A program made the translations under genes and the position numbers. From Gremmenia infestans (Eukaryota > Ascomycota > Leotiomycetes > Helotiales > Hamatocanthoscyphaceae), in assembly GCA_032629725.1 (NCBI GenBank), contig JAFEVB010000022.1:1240001-1304000 (forward strand): DNA of 64,000 nucleotides. Reading direction: 5' to 3'. Positions 34,355 through 46,171 of the stretch are shown here, one piece after another. The first letter of the stretch is position 1. The number at the start of each line of letters is the position of its first letter. The notes under the pieces were generated by a model. It worked only from the letters and a program-made list of their open reading frames with translations, had not been told where the DNA came from and did not search any database.

Positions 34355-34907
34355 ACTTTGAATTTGAGGGATATGAGAGTAAAAGATGATGAATAGATTA
34401 TAGAAAGTATTAACTTAGATAATAGAATATAGATATAAAAAGAATTATACCCCATACAATACTCGGGTTTGCTAGTTGAATGGGGAAATCGGTAGCCTTG
34501 TAGAGATCACCCTTAGCAAGCGGTGTTCCACCTCCGTCCGACACTTCACGCCAATCGCACGGGATACAATCAACAAAAGATACACATGGAGTCTTCTTGA
34601 TTCGGCCCCTAGTTCAATGTCACCGGAAACAGTAATCTTCGCATCCAGGCAAGACCCACAAGGCGTTTTTTCACATCATTGGTGATTCGCAACTACAATC
34701 CACTTACGGAACCAGCTTACCTACTAATAATCGTCGGCCTTCGCTTCGTCCGACAATTATCTACACAAAGTAATCATCACTTCATAACCCTTTGATATAA
34801 AAACGCAACTGTCACCTTTGCCATCCTACAAATAAATTTCTGAAATAAATAAAGCCTTTCAAATTAGAATAATATCCTTTTATTAATCAATTGATATTCA
34901 CCTCGAG
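34355..34907. other. Spacer
   Basis: 550 bp between permease and DUF1989 gene. Probably 3' UTR plus promoter; no gene. Confidence 0.5.
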
Positions 34908-36197
34908 ATGACGACTAGAAACCCCGCGCCCTCCTACGACGAAAACCCGGGCAACAGCGCAGCGCTGTACGGTGATAAAGCGCTTTATAGGAAAATTGGA
35001 ACACTGTCTGAGGATGCTGATCAGAAGACGCTTGTTGGGGGGTTTGAGATTCCGATAAGAAGTGGGAGGGCTTGGATTGTGAAGAAAGGTATGTGTATAT
35101 GTATGTATGGCTGGGTGTTTCGAAAGTGGGAGTGAGTGTGAGTCGAGGAGGATATCAAAATCATTCACTCACTCACACGCACAATTAATATTCTCATTGA
35201 ATTATTTCCGTTTCACGTTTAATGGTACTATCTTTTATGATGAGATATATATAGCTGACGATTATTTTTATTTTTGTTTCTTATACAGGACAACTCTGTA
35301 CCCTTAGCACACCCCATGGACCTCAAGTCGGGGATCTGAATATTTTCTCCTTGGCTAATCCACGGGAGCGCTTCTGGGCTTCGCGGACGAAACAGCTGCA
35401 TGCTTCGCATGTGTCGGTTGGGGATAGGCTGTGGAGCTGCTTGCCGTATATGAGGCCTCTGGCTACGATTGTGGGGGATAGTTTAGTGAGTTTTATCTTG
35501 CTTTTGAGGCTGGGGGGTTTGAGGCAGAGTGTGGCTAATGCTGAGTAGAAGGATTATGGAGTTGATGGGGTGGGGGGAAGGGTTCATGATTTGCTGGGGA
35601 CGAGGTGTGATCCTTATGGTATGTATAGTACCCGAACTGTCTTGGCTAGAGGGTAAAAGGGGAAGGAAGGAAGGGAGAAAGCAAAGAGCTGATAAAGAGA
35701 TAGTGAATAAGTTGCTGAGCGGGAATGATTTTGATTATCATTGCCATTCGAATCTCACTCGAGCTGTGATGCCGTTTGGGCTTACGGAGGCGGATGTTCA
35801 TGATGTTATTAATGTTTTCCAGGTCACTGGGCTGAATAAGGATGGGAAATATTTTATGTGAGTTGTCTTTTCGCTATATTTTGAGATGATGGTGGAGTGG
35901 GTTTTGACTTTGGGTAGGGAGACTTGTCCTGCGAAGCCGGGAGACTACTTTACTTTCTTTGCAGAGACGGACTTGCTGTGTGCTATGTCTTCATGTCCGG
36001 GAGGAGATTTGTCGGTGTATGGATGGGGTGAGGACTCGGCGAAGAGGATGCTGGATACGTGCCGGCCTTTGGGAGTGGCGGTTTATGAGATGAAGGAGAG
36101 AGATGAGGTGTTGAAGGGATGGAAGGAGAGCGAGAGGCCAGGATATAATGGTGTGCATGGGCTCAAGATGCCCGTATTTGGGGAACAGACGAAGTAG
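34908..36197 (+). CDS. DUF1989 (urea-carboxylase-associated-type) protein
   Basis: Five exons (34908-35088, 35289-35485, 35549-35618, 35704-35857, 35918-36197) assemble to 293 aa; the first intron is 200 bp. The domain reads EIPIRSGRAWIVKKGQLCTLSTPHGPQVGDLN, then ASRTKQLHASHVSVGDRLWS, DLLGTRCDPY, FDYHCHSNLTRA, and CPAKPGDYFTFFAETDLLCAMS. Conserved Cys and His residues suggest metal binding. Bacterial relatives sit beside urea/guanidine carboxylases and their transporters. In fungi they are usually single genes of unknown reaction. Its stop codon is 24 bp from the stop codon of the convergent racemase-family gene, and a permease lies upstream. A nitrogen-scavenging role is inferred. Confidence 0.87.
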
Positions 36198-36221
36198 TTT
36201 GTAGGATACGGGTAGAAACTA

Positions 36222-36971
36222 TCATTTCTTGAAAATCATTCCCCATCCTTCGACACCACTCATATCAACTCCAAGCTCCCTCAACATATCCCAAACAACA
36301 GTAGTAACCGTATCAAATACCGGAACATCATGCTTCTCTTCCCAAAACCTCACTCGTTGTGCCGCAATTAGATTCGTACAAAACGTTGTGACCGCCTGCA
36401 CTCCACCAACACCTATAACCTCTCGCACCATTCCATCAAGCACTTCCTCTCCAATATCAGCAATAGCACTATTCTTCTCAACGCTCAAATGTTTCTCCCC
36501 CACAATCTGCACCCCAATCTTCCCATAATTCTCCACAATCTTCGCCTGCACATCGTCCACATACGGCGTCACTAACCCCAGTCTCTCCGCACCCCACAAT
36601 CCCAACACCCTATTCAACGCCAATACGCTCGTCGTAGCCGTTATCCCCGTCTCCTCTTCAATCCTCGCACATAGCTCGACATCCTTCTCGAACCCCAACC
36701 AGCCTGCAGCCGTGCCCGACCACCCGATGATATCGACGTTTGCGTGCGCGAGCAGCGAGGCCGCGAAGAGGATAGGCGCGAGATCGAATTGTGCTAGGCC
36801 AGTGGGGGAGAGCGAGATGGTCGTGACCGGGAAGCGGGAGAAGTGCGCAGTGATGTTGGGGGTGTTGGGGAGGGAGGCGTTGATGCTGGCTAGGAGGGAT
36901 GTTGTGAGGGGCTCGAGAGCCGTGTTTGAGGAGGGAACGAGGATCCCGAGGCGGATTGCTTTGGGTGACAT
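36222..36971 (-). CDS. Asp/Glu racemase superfamily protein (maleate isomerase / arylmalonate decarboxylase-like)
   Basis: A single exon of 249 aa. The start IRLGILVPSSNTALEP matches the first strand and P-S-S-N/T loop of maleate cis-trans isomerases and arylmalonate decarboxylases. DIIGWSGTAAGWLG occupies the first catalytic Cys region but has Ser-Gly-Thr there instead of the expected Cys. The second site, AVTTFCTNLIAAQ, keeps its Cys (near residue 197). The combination of one present and one absent Cys is like decarboxylase/isomerase branches rather than two-Cys racemases, as known for the superfamily. The reaction is therefore open: isomerase, decarboxylase or hydantoin racemase. It overlaps the 3' region of the DUF1989 gene, suggesting related roles. 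Confidence 0.82.
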   Translation of the reverse strand: MSPKAIRLGILVPSSNTALEPLTTSLLASINASLPNTPNITAHFSRFPVTTISLSPTGLAQFDLAPILFAASLLAHANVDIIGWSGTAAGWLGFEKDVELCARIEEETGITATTSVLALNRVLGLWGAERLGLVTPYVDDVQAKIVENYGKIGVQIVGEKHLSVEKNSAIADIGEEVLDGMVREVIGVGGVQAVTTFCTNLIAAQRVRFWEEKHDVPVFDTVTTVVWDMLRELGVDMSGVEGWGMIFKK

Positions 36972-37526
36972 TCTGAATCGAGGGGGAGAGGAGGAGAACG
37001 AAGTGAAAATACCGGTACTACCTCTGTAATACTTATTACTCGTGTGCTTGCTACTAGATCGCGTTCAATAGTGGGATGTTGATGTTGACGCAGAGAACTT
37101 TCTCGGACGTTTGTCCTCTCAACACAAGGCCAACATCGTTCTGGTATTTCGGATTACCACCTGTTGCTTCAGATCAAACTTGAGCAAAAGGTCAGGAGCC
37201 GGATAGTGGTCGCTGGACAAGCTTCTTCCATCCGTAGGAGATTTGGGGCAATGGAGCCTCCTCCGTTTGAACTGGAAATAGTCCAAGGCTGGACAGGCCA
37301 CCAAGAAAACGGCAGCAAGGAAACACATTGCATCTGGAGAAATGGGTAAAATATGCGGAATACAAGATGGTAGGGCATTGTTATAAATGTACGCCAAGCA
37401 GCCAAGCACGGCAGAAACAGCGCCTCCAACAGCGCTTCCAACAGCGCTTCCAACAAACGCCTCCTCCTTCTCAATTTGGACTGGCTGTACAGTATGATAC
37501 TGAGTAAATTTTTATATTTATGAACC
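36972..37526. other. Divergent promoter region with a 12-bp repeat
   Basis: 555 bp between the racemase-family gene and the GH125 gene. It contains three copies of the 12-mer AACAGCGCYTCC (about 37417-37452). The antisense frames here are not convincing. Confidence 0.5.
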
Positions 37527-39554
37527 ATGGCGCGACGACGATTGAGAGTGGCTGCTATGGCTATAGCTATATCTGTTGTGTTATTATGCGTCTGGAGAAT
37601 CGATTCGCTCACGCTGCCAAAGCAATCCGAGGAATGCGAGCACTAGCACCGAACGTGGGGGCTATATTTCACCTGTACAAAATCCCCCAGAGTCTCCAAT
37701 GACCACGGAACCTGCTGAGATTCACGACTCTACCATATCATCAGTTTCAGAATTAGCTCCATCGCCAACGCCAAGAAAAGAATGTCTTCATTACGAGAAA
37801 TTACAACAATTGAGGCAAAATCCGCTTTCCGAAGGCAAGAGAAAGTTCCCCTATTCTTGTCCAGATCCGGAATGCCGTACATTTCAGTTACCTTCTCTGG
37901 AAAAAGTCATCGAGCGTATGAAAGGAGTCATCATGGATCCTGATCTCTTCCGGCTCTTTGAAAACAGCTACCGTTAGTCAAATCCCCTAACAAGAAGGCT
38001 ATATGTTCCATGTTCCATGTGAGCTCCGGAGCTGAGATCTGTGTCACGAGTCAAACAAACATTTTCACAGTATGTGGGATTCCAACTCATGACACAGCTC
38101 GTAGGCTCTTGGCTAGCTATGCCAGCTCAGCTTTTTGTCATACTAATTCGTTTGCAGCAAACACGTTAGATACCACGATCAAATCTAGATCCTACGCGAA
38201 TGCTACAGATCCCACGACGGGCGTCATATTGCCAGAAATCACAGATGAAGAGCTAGCCTTTATCATTACAGGTGATATTGATGCCATGTGGCTACGAGAC
38301 TCAGCTTCTCAAGTTTACTCTTACCTCCCTCTTCTAGAGCCATCAGATGATCCGAATTCCTTAGCTAGTTTATGGCGAGGACTTATTAACAGCCACTCAC
38401 GGTATATCATCATCTCGCCGTACTGTCATAGCTTCCAACCTCCACCAGAATCGGGCTTGAAACCATCACACAATGGTGCATACAGTCAAAATAATCCCAT
38501 GCCACCTTACGATCCCAGCCTAGTCTTTGATTGCAAATGGGAACTAGACTCGCTTGCTTCTTTCCTCCAGATTTCGACCGCGTACTATGAACGTACTCAA
38601 GATTTGAAGTTCTTTCAAAAGTACAAATGGGTTCAAGCTGTAAAAGCAGCAGTTGATGCTGCAGGTGCTATGAGATTGGGTACTTATGCAAAGGATGGCA
38701 AGGTTGAGAAGTCAGCATGGACATTCACCGGATGGACGAATCGTGGATCAGAGACCCTCACTAACAACGGACTTGGGAATCCAACTAAAGAGAACGGTAT
38801 GGTAAGGTCCGGTTTTAGACCTTCAGACGATGCTTGCATCTACCAGCTTCTCGTGCCCGCAAACATGATGTTCGCAAAATACCTCGAGGAGGCTTCACTC
38901 ATAATGGAGAAACTCGAAGGCGACGAGCCGAAAAATCTCACATCCGTCATGCGGGACTTCGCCCTGGGAATCAGAAAAGGAATCGACCGAGACGCAGTCG
39001 TTCACCACCGCGACTTCGGCGATATCTGGGCCTACGAAATCGATGGCTACGGCGGCGTCAACCTCATGGATGATGCAAACATCCCCTCACTCCTATCAAT
39101 CCCCCTCTTCGAGTATACGCGCTCCAAATTCCCTCTCCCAGAACCAGCAGAGGGGGATCCGAAACGAGATTACGCCAAAATCTACCACAACACGCGAAAC
39201 TTTGTGCTCAGCGATAGTAATCCGTATTTCAGCAAAGGCCCGGAGCTTTCTGCGATTGGAGGCCCGCATCTCGGGCCTGGAAAGGGATGGCCTATGGCGG
39301 CTATTGTGCGATCGATCACTGCGTTATTGGTTGCGGATGGTGATGAGAAGGAACTCGAGGAGGAGGTCAAGCAACAGCTTCGGATGGTTTTGGATTCTAC
39401 GTCGGGAACAGGCGTAATACACGAGAGTGTGAATGCGTGGAGTCAGGGTGATTGGAGTAGAGCTTGGTTTGGGTGGGCGAATGGCTTGCTGGGGGAATTG
39501 GTTATGAAAATTGAGAGTGAGAATAAGACGTGGCTGGCTGATAGTTGGCAGTGA
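37527..39554 (+). CDS. GH125 exo-alpha-1,6-mannosidase (5' end uncertain)
   Basis: Glycoside hydrolase family 125 enzyme, removing alpha-1,6-linked mannose from mannans and N-glycans. The body is clear: from 37699 to 37972, a 185-bp intron, then 38158-39554 (557 codons to stop). Motifs: RPPYSCPDPECRTF-type start (here KFPYSCPDPECRTFQLP), ENSYPNTLDTT across the intron, GDIDAMWLRDSA, FTGWTNRGSET, RSGFRPSDDACIYQLLVPANM, YEIDGYGG and HESVNAWSQGDWSRAWFGW; acidic residues of the last two correspond to catalytic positions as I recall them. The N-terminal anchor MARRRLRVAAMAIAISVVLLC starts at 37527 but in another frame. Linking needs an intron of length 1 mod 3 (37580-37646 is possible but shortens the helix) or a one-base change. 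Probable Golgi or secreted enzyme if the anchor is real. Confidence 0.85.
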
Positions 39555-40125
39555 AGAGTGTATTTATACGTGTTGTTACCTTTTTATCATAACCCTATAC
39601 CGTTCGAATCAAGCAGGATATATTATTTGATCAAGAATCATCGAACCATGTGACTGGCGAAGATAGACTGGTATTTTTATTCTGAGCAAGACTTGGAAAG
39701 CAACGGTTCTATTCGTATCTTCCTTCCTCCGTGCCAATGTAAGATATCTCTCGGATCTAATCCCAATGTTCCTTCCCTACTACTCGAGCATGTCTGTGAT
39801 GGCTTCTCAACCATATTTCCTAAGAACTGCGTGATTGCAAAAGCCCTTAAATACGCGCACTGGCCTCTTTGAATCGAGTTTATCATTCGGATCTGGCTGT
39901 GGGATCAATCGTGGGCGATGTTTGTGTAACAATGATTAAAAGGGGGGGTTTTGAAGACTTGCGGTCACTAGTGGAAAAGATCATCTTCTTACATAGAAAA
40001 CAGCTAAGGCGGCTCCGGAGATATGGTTGATGGTGATATTCTTGGAAGAATATGCCATCCAGGCATCGAATCGACTCGACTAACGTTCCATATTTACGTT
40101 CCATAACCAGATTTATTGCTGTAAA
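39555..40125. other. Spacer between convergent genes
   Basis: 570 bp; nothing recognised beyond UTR-like sequence. Confidence 0.45.
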
Positions 40126-41242
40126 TCATCCAAATCGCTGCTTAGCCAGTGCCTTCAACATGGACATTGTCCCCTCCTCTTTCGCCCTATATTCCTGTAA
40201 CCGCTCCTCTCTCTCCGCCATTCTCGCCCTTAATATCTCCTCTTTCCTCAACTCGCGCTCATTCTTCTTCCTCTCGAACTCATTCTTCTGCTTCTTATAT
40301 TCTCCAATCCCATCTCCACCGCCCATCAACTCCGTATCCGGGACCTCTTCCGCACCAGGAGATTTCTCTCTGAATGACTTCATTTTCTCATTGACTTCCT
40401 TCTTCTTCTCCAATTGACGCTCCCTCGTACCGGCTTCTGCTCGAGGGACTAGCTCATCCAGTGCTGCTTTTTGCTCCTTCCGATCAACCTTGCGGGCAAA
40501 TCTGATATCATCTCGTCGCTCAAGTCCGTCCTCGGCTTCCGTTTCTGTACATTTTATTAGCAATGAGTTGATAGACATTGAAAAGGGGTGGCGAACCTCT
40601 CTTGAGCTCTAGATCCTGCATATTCGGAATACTAGGTCCCATGCGCCCAGCTCTCGACTTACCCTCCTGGCCTGGTAGCGTAGGTCCAATCTCATCATCA
40701 CTTTCACTTTCATTTCCACTCCTTCGTTCCTCGGACGGTTCTCTGCGCGGCTCTCTTGGTCTTTCGGGTTTACGCTCTTCGTAATGGGGCGCGGGCTCGT
40801 CTTGAGCAGATTGTACAGCCTTTTGTAGCGTAGAAGGATCATACCAGCCCTCGGAAAGTTCTCCACGATTCCTCACATATGTTAGCCAAGCTCTCAACAC
40901 AAAATCCATAGATTCACGATGATATCCTTACCATTTCCCAATAAAGCTCTTCCACCGTCCTTGCGCTTCCTTCTCGTCCAACTCCTCTAGTATCTTGCTC
41001 TTCTGTATGTCCAGGTATAATGCAAACATGGGCTTGAAAGCGCCGTAGTCGCGTTTCGTCAAGGGCCGTGTGTTATATGGGAGTTCCTTGACAGGATGTG
41101 CTTCAGGGGAGCGTTTGCGCTTGTGGTGGTGTCGATGCGGGGAGCGTGTTCGATGGGAATGGGTGTGGTGGCGTCTTGGAGAACGAGATCTTGAATCTCT
41201 TGGACGGTCACCATCTTGGAATCTCTGGGGATGATCGGCCAT
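40126..41242 (-). CDS. Conserved Arg/Ser- and charge-rich nuclear-type protein
   Basis: Three exons (40932-41242, 40597-40871, 40126-40544) give 334 aa. The N-terminus (residues 1-50) is an RS/RH-rich tract (RDSRSRSPRRHHTHSHR...). The conserved core LPYNTRPLTKRDYGAFKPMF through KWNRGELSEGWYDPSTLQKA (residues about 55-120) is well known in fungal 'HEL117-like' annotations and in eukaryotic RS-domain proteins. An acidic/basic mid-region follows, and a long coiled-coil-like Glu/Lys/Arg helix (residues about 230-330) ending LKALAKQRFG. Likely nuclear and linked to RNA processing, inferred from the RS tract and composition; the precise role is unknown. Frame is continuous over both introns (60 and 52 bp). 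Confidence 0.8.
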
Positions 41243-41709
41243 GGTCGCGGGTTTTGGATTCCCAGTAATAGAGTTGAATCAAGACGGAAAAGAGGTGAGG
41301 TCTTGAGACCTTCAAGTGTTATCGGAATGCTCACGTGGTGATAGAGAGGCGTACATAATCTCAACTGCTGCCTCTCTTCTTCTGTTCTTTCATATTTGAA
41401 TTTTGTATTATTGCCGCCATGGTAATCTCCTACGAGAGTGAGGAATCCACAGAAGACACTCCGAATTTGAAAAGCATATTGTAGCTTTGCTCAAATGGCT
41501 TTTACATTGTCGCATGTGGTAAGACTCATCGAGTGTTATGAATATGATTCTGCTTTTTGAATAGGACTAATCAATGCTGAGGCTATGGAATTCCCATGCT
41601 GTGAAGCTTTTCGGTCTATGAAATGATGCTGATACCATCAGGTTTTGTTCCCCAGGCTTTTGCCTCCTCAAGATACACCCCTTTTCATCTCCACTTTCTG
41701 AAATGCCTG
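41243..41709. other. Spacer
   Basis: 467 bp between two minus-strand genes; the plus-strand 143-aa frame over 41623-42054 is antisense to the DUF3445 gene and is not a gene. Confidence 0.5.
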
Positions 41710-42828
41710 TCATCTTCCGAACCTCTTCTCACACCACTTCTCAAATGCTTTTCCCCAAACATCCCATCCTTTATACACTTTGATTTCTTCCTCCCAACCT
41801 CCGACCTGATGGATCAATGCTATCGCTTCTTCGTCCTCGAGATCCTCAAGCGGCTGCATGTACGTCCGGACGGTAAACAGTACTGCACCAGTTTTCTCGA
41901 GCCGAGTGAACGTCTGACGTTCTCTCCTTACCTGGAGGTCTTGGGGTATTGTCTTTTTCTCTTGGCCGGCGGGAATTTCTGGAGCATCGCTAAAGAGATG
42001 CGGATCTGTCTGAATGAAGAGATTCGTTCGCTCCATTGCCGTTTTGGCGGATAAGTGGTCAAAATACCTTCATCGAGGGATCTTTAGCGTGGAACACAAG
42101 GGTGGATTCAAGAAGCAATACCTATTCACGGCCCCTCCCATCTTCTCCTTCCAACTCGGTACAGGCCCGTGCAAATTCGCCATCGTCGTCCCGATCCTCT
42201 CCTGCAATTTCCATCCCGCCGGGAACAAAGTAGCTGAAGCTTGAAGGTGGTATTCTCCCGTCTCGAAATTCTTCATGAGGATGTTAAAGTCTTCCATCGC
42301 CAATCTTGCTGCTACTTCTAGGGGGTTAGGACAGTCGGGACCGACAAGGAAGCTCTCGTTGGCAATGTGGTTGGTGATTGTTTCACCCTCCATGGTGAAT
42401 TGGTCCGGGAAGCGGGTGATGAGGAAATCAACGGCGATACTCAGGACCTCGTGACATGCTGCTTCGGAGCCCGGGAGACATTGTATAACATTTGGATGGG
42501 AGGTCCTTAGGAGATAGTTGCGGACTTGGTGTTCAGAGGTATAGTGAGCGTCAACGGTGAGCCAATTGGACTTCTCCAGGCGCTTAAGACCCATTGAGGT
42601 GCGGGAAGAAGTCTTGGGCTGGAGAGGGGGAAATGCATATCGTAAGTGTTTCTCTTCCTTCTGAGTCTCTTCCACTGATGAAGAGGACGTGACTGGATCA
42701 GCCGGCCGGTGTGGCCCCCCTGAAACCGCCCAGTTTTTCCATTGTTCTATCTTCTCGCAAACATTTTTGCTCCTGCTCAAAGCAGCAACAAGGCAGATCA
42801 ATATGAAAAGTAGGCCGAGGGGTGTCAT
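41710..42828 (-). CDS. DUF3445 heme-dependent oxidative N-demethylase-like protein
   Basis: Two exons (42122-42828, 41710-42067; 54-bp intron) encode 354 aa. Residues 1-18 form a membrane segment (TPLGLLFILICLVAALS). The domain then reads MGLKRLEKSNWLTVDAHYTSEHQVR, CLPGSEAACHEVLSIAVDFL, RFPDQFT, NPLEVAARLAMEDFNIL, ATLFPAGWKLQERIGTTMANLHGPVPSWKEKMGGAVNRYFDHL and LQVRRERQTFTRLEKTGAVLFTVRTYMQPL. These segments are typical of DUF3445, whose characterised bacterial members are heme enzymes that demethylate amines. The His of ANLHGPVP and the RQTF-RLEKTGAVLF segment are strongly conserved in what I remember of the family. The substrate in fungi is unknown. Confidence 0.88.
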
Positions 42829-44394
42829 GATTATGATCTCGCGTGCTACTAACTCAGAAGTCCAAAGCAGACCAAGAGTGTGAAAGTAGCAAAGAATGGA
42901 GCGACCGGAGGAGGTCGTCTAGTGATGCTTTGGAGTCGTCTGTACAGCTAGAAACGAGTAAGTAAGGACTCGTATAATCTCGAATTTGTCGTCTTGCGGT
43001 CAGACATAGTCTGATGGGGGTTCATGCAAGTCTTGGTCTCATACTATATTACCTTAGTCGGTTCTTGAGAACGGCTTCGCTAGTGATATATCGAGGCCGC
43101 TCTTTCCTTTTCTGACAAAAGAACGACTCGAAGAAATAATAGAAGACACAGCATCAATACTAGACAAAAGGTCACCTCTTCTGTCTCCCTGCAGATGGAT
43201 AATTCACCTCGCAGATAAATTGCATTTGCCAAATTGCCCAAGTGTAACACATTTCGACTCTTATTATATCGACCTGAGCCAACCAGCCCCACCATCGCCA
43301 AGCAATACAATACCCGAAAGCTTCACCTAATGTCATCACTGGACCTAACCCGCAGCAAATGAAACGCGTTCCTGGCAGTAGCAGCAAGCCTTCTCCACCA
43401 GCCGAACTGTAGGATGACTTCCGAATGGCAACCATTTACATGCAAACCCACTTGTACCGTTATAACTTCGCCGCCACTGACAGAGGGCTGAGAGGGGCTA
43501 CCCAATCGTATCTTCAGTTGCACGGAGATGTACCCCGCCAGTCACGAAGCTGGACCTTGAAGGCACGACTTTCCTTATACGAACAAGCATCATCGTGGCT
43601 AATCATAGTTCACATGCTGGGAAAAGATCACAAGTTCACTCAGCCAGCCCGCCACTCAAGATGCCCAGACTCATAGATCGTGCGCCCGCTTACTTTAGCA
43701 TCGCAGCTTGGAAGCGCAATTGGCCTACGCCACATCCGGCAGGAGCGTTGCGGAGAAAAAGAACAAGAAGCGCCGTAACCGCAAAACGCGGTCGAAAAAG
43801 AGATAAAGTTTCAACTTTTAAGGCTGATGGTTCGGGGGTTTTGCCGGAAGCTTGGGAACTGGGGCCGCGGTGCAGCTTCCGGTGTACGGAGTACGAAGTA
43901 GTTGGCTATCGTTTATTAATACAAGTCTGTGCGATGGCATGCATATCTGCATGAAATCAGTGCAGCTTATGGCGTTGGTTTAGCGTCAGGTATTGGATGT
44001 GGCGGTATTGGCGCAAGATATGAGTACATTGACACATATAAACTCGCTTTTTTGTAAGTCACTCCCCACAATATCTACTTCATAATTATATGTTCCGCGC
44101 AACTTGTAGAGCTCAGATGCGTTTTAATATTTCTTAAGCGCCCCAACCAGGAAGTATTACTCTGGGATTACCTTGGTTTGGCGGGTCTAGGTAGGTTAAT
44201 GAACCAGTTTCTGCAGGCATGTATCGATACAGTAGTACAACCCGCGATCGGTGTAACGAAAACGCATTGAAAACGCACCGAAACAGTCTGCAGCTCGGAA
44301 GACTGATGTGCAAATTATGTTCTACCGCAAAGGCAGCCAACTACCGTTTTGCAATTAAGTACAGTACACCACCAAGCAGACAACCCAATGAGGC
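42829..44394. other. Long spacer
   Basis: 1.57 kb. The 119-aa frame at 43595-43954 starts without context and has no family resemblance. I see no gene, RNA or repeat here. Confidence 0.45.
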
Positions 44395-45709
44395 CTAAAC
44401 CGACCTCAACTCTTCGAAAAGATCCAAGGGACTTCCCTGCGATTTCCATAAAACGGCCTGAAGCCATATCGGCCATCCGCGAACTCCGCGTAACCTAGCC
44501 AGACGTTCAGGCAAGATGATCTGGGCGCTCTTTCCAGATAGAACCTGCTTGACAACAGCACCACTCACTTCCTCCGGCTCAAGAACAGAATCCTTAAAAT
44601 CCGGATGTGAGGTCAGTGGCTCGATAAGCGGTGTACGAATCCAGCTTGGATGAATGATCCTTTCAGAGTAAGTTTCATCAGCTTCCTTTATTTTGGACTT
44701 TGATCATGATTCAAGAGGAACTTACGTCGTCTTAACATTCGGCGCCTTGTATCTCAACCTCAACTCCGTAGCCAAGCCTTCATTGAAAGCAATCGCCGCT
44801 GCCTTCGTGCAAGCATAGTCAACCAACTGCGCAGGCACAACGAAAGAGGACAAGCTCGCAATGGTGACCACGTGACCGTGATTCCTCTCTATCATTGCAG
44901 GGAGAAATTCCTTCACGGTCAGGAAATGTGCAAGGATGTTCACTTCGAACGTCTTCCGGATTGCTTGCTCCGGTTCAGTCAGAATAGTACGTCCAAAACC
45001 GATGCCGGCGTTGTTGATCAGGACCGTGGGACTACCATGCACTTTACGGATTTCCGCAGCTGCATTGGCGATTTGAACTGATGAGGTGACATCCGCTTCG
45101 TAAAAATGGATTCCAGGCGCTTGATGGTATGGAGTTAGTGTGGTTCTTGGCCAAAAGATCCTTAGACACAAACTTACCAAAAGGCTCCTTAGGCGGTCTT
45201 AGATCCAATACCACGACCTTGACACCCTTCGCAGCAAATTCTTTTGCCATCAACTCCCCAATCCCGCTTGCACCACCAGTAATCAATACGATTTCCTGGC
45301 TCTTGACGAAGGTTGTCTTGCCCGTCCAATTGTTGAGCGCCATGTCAGAGACTTTGCTGCTTACGGCTCCGACTGCTTTCAAAGCTAGGCAGGCTTTAAG
45401 GGTACGGATGAAGGTTGAAGAAGTGACATATTGGTGCAGCTGGACCGGGAGGATAGAGCGCAGCTTATCGGGATAGTAGAGCAGAGCGACGAGAAGTGGT
45501 CCCGTGACTCGTGGATCGAAGAGCGCAAGGCGAATGGGTGCGGTCAGAGCCTATTGCGCAATCAGTGAGCTGTTACTTCAAATGCGGTTCTTTTCTTCTT
45601 GTCTGGAAGCAAAGGGCTTCATTTTCCCAGATTCCTCTCCAGCTTCAGCTTCAATATCTGCCTCCCAAAGGGTACGTACCGCGAGAGGAGAAACCTTCCG
45701 AGGCGCCAT
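44395..45709 (-). CDS. SDR16C-type (retinol dehydrogenase-like) short-chain dehydrogenase
   Basis: Four exons (45680-45709, 45178-45550, 44726-45119, 44395-44659) give 353 aa. The first exon encodes only ten residues; the 129-bp intron after it is the longest in this gene. A hydrophobic N-terminal segment (about residues 12-40, RLALFDPRVTGPLLVALLYY) suggests an ER or lipid-droplet anchor. The Rossmann motif TGGASGIG follows, then INNAG, the catalytic serine in IASLSSF, and YACTK (the usual YxxxK). The C-terminus extends past the SDR core with PERLARLRG. Family members (RDHE2/SDR16C group) oxidise or reduce lipophilic alcohols. Not part of the 1-10 kb cluster by distance. Substrate unknown. 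Confidence 0.9.
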
Positions 45710-46171
45710 GATTTGATATTACAAAACTGCTCCAAATTGCAAAAAATAGATTATTGTGAATGAAAGGAGAGATGCGTTGCAATTTACATAGCTTTAAAAT
45801 ATATTGGTCCCGCGATACTGGTCGTGTTAAATCAGTCTCGGACGCTTGAACGTGCCGTGCATGCCGCGGTCCCGGAGAATGCGGAGACTAACCCCACAAA
45901 TGCGCGGGGAAACCGAGGAGCTTCTAGCCAAGATAGGAAAGTCGGAATGCATTGCTTACATTCTCGAACCATGTTGATCAAATTATTCTAGAAAGGCATA
46001 ACCAAAGCAAATAAACTTACAACCTTTAAGATAGTAAGTATTTGTGCGATCCTCTCTCAGGGAAGTAAGCCACGTGACATGGCTTTCCGGGTTAGATGCT
46101 GTTGCTATTTGGGGAAAGATAAAAAGCTAGACGGGGGAACTATTTATTAGTTGATTATGTAACATATCTGC
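45710..46171. other. Spacer
   Basis: 460 bp between two minus-strand genes; no feature recognised. Confidence 0.45.

Noticed and set aside
41623..42054. 143-residue plus frame
   Set aside because: Exactly antisense to the DUF3445 gene's second exon.
43595..43954. 119-residue plus frame
   Set aside because: Basic random-looking composition, no splice partners, no neighbours in support.
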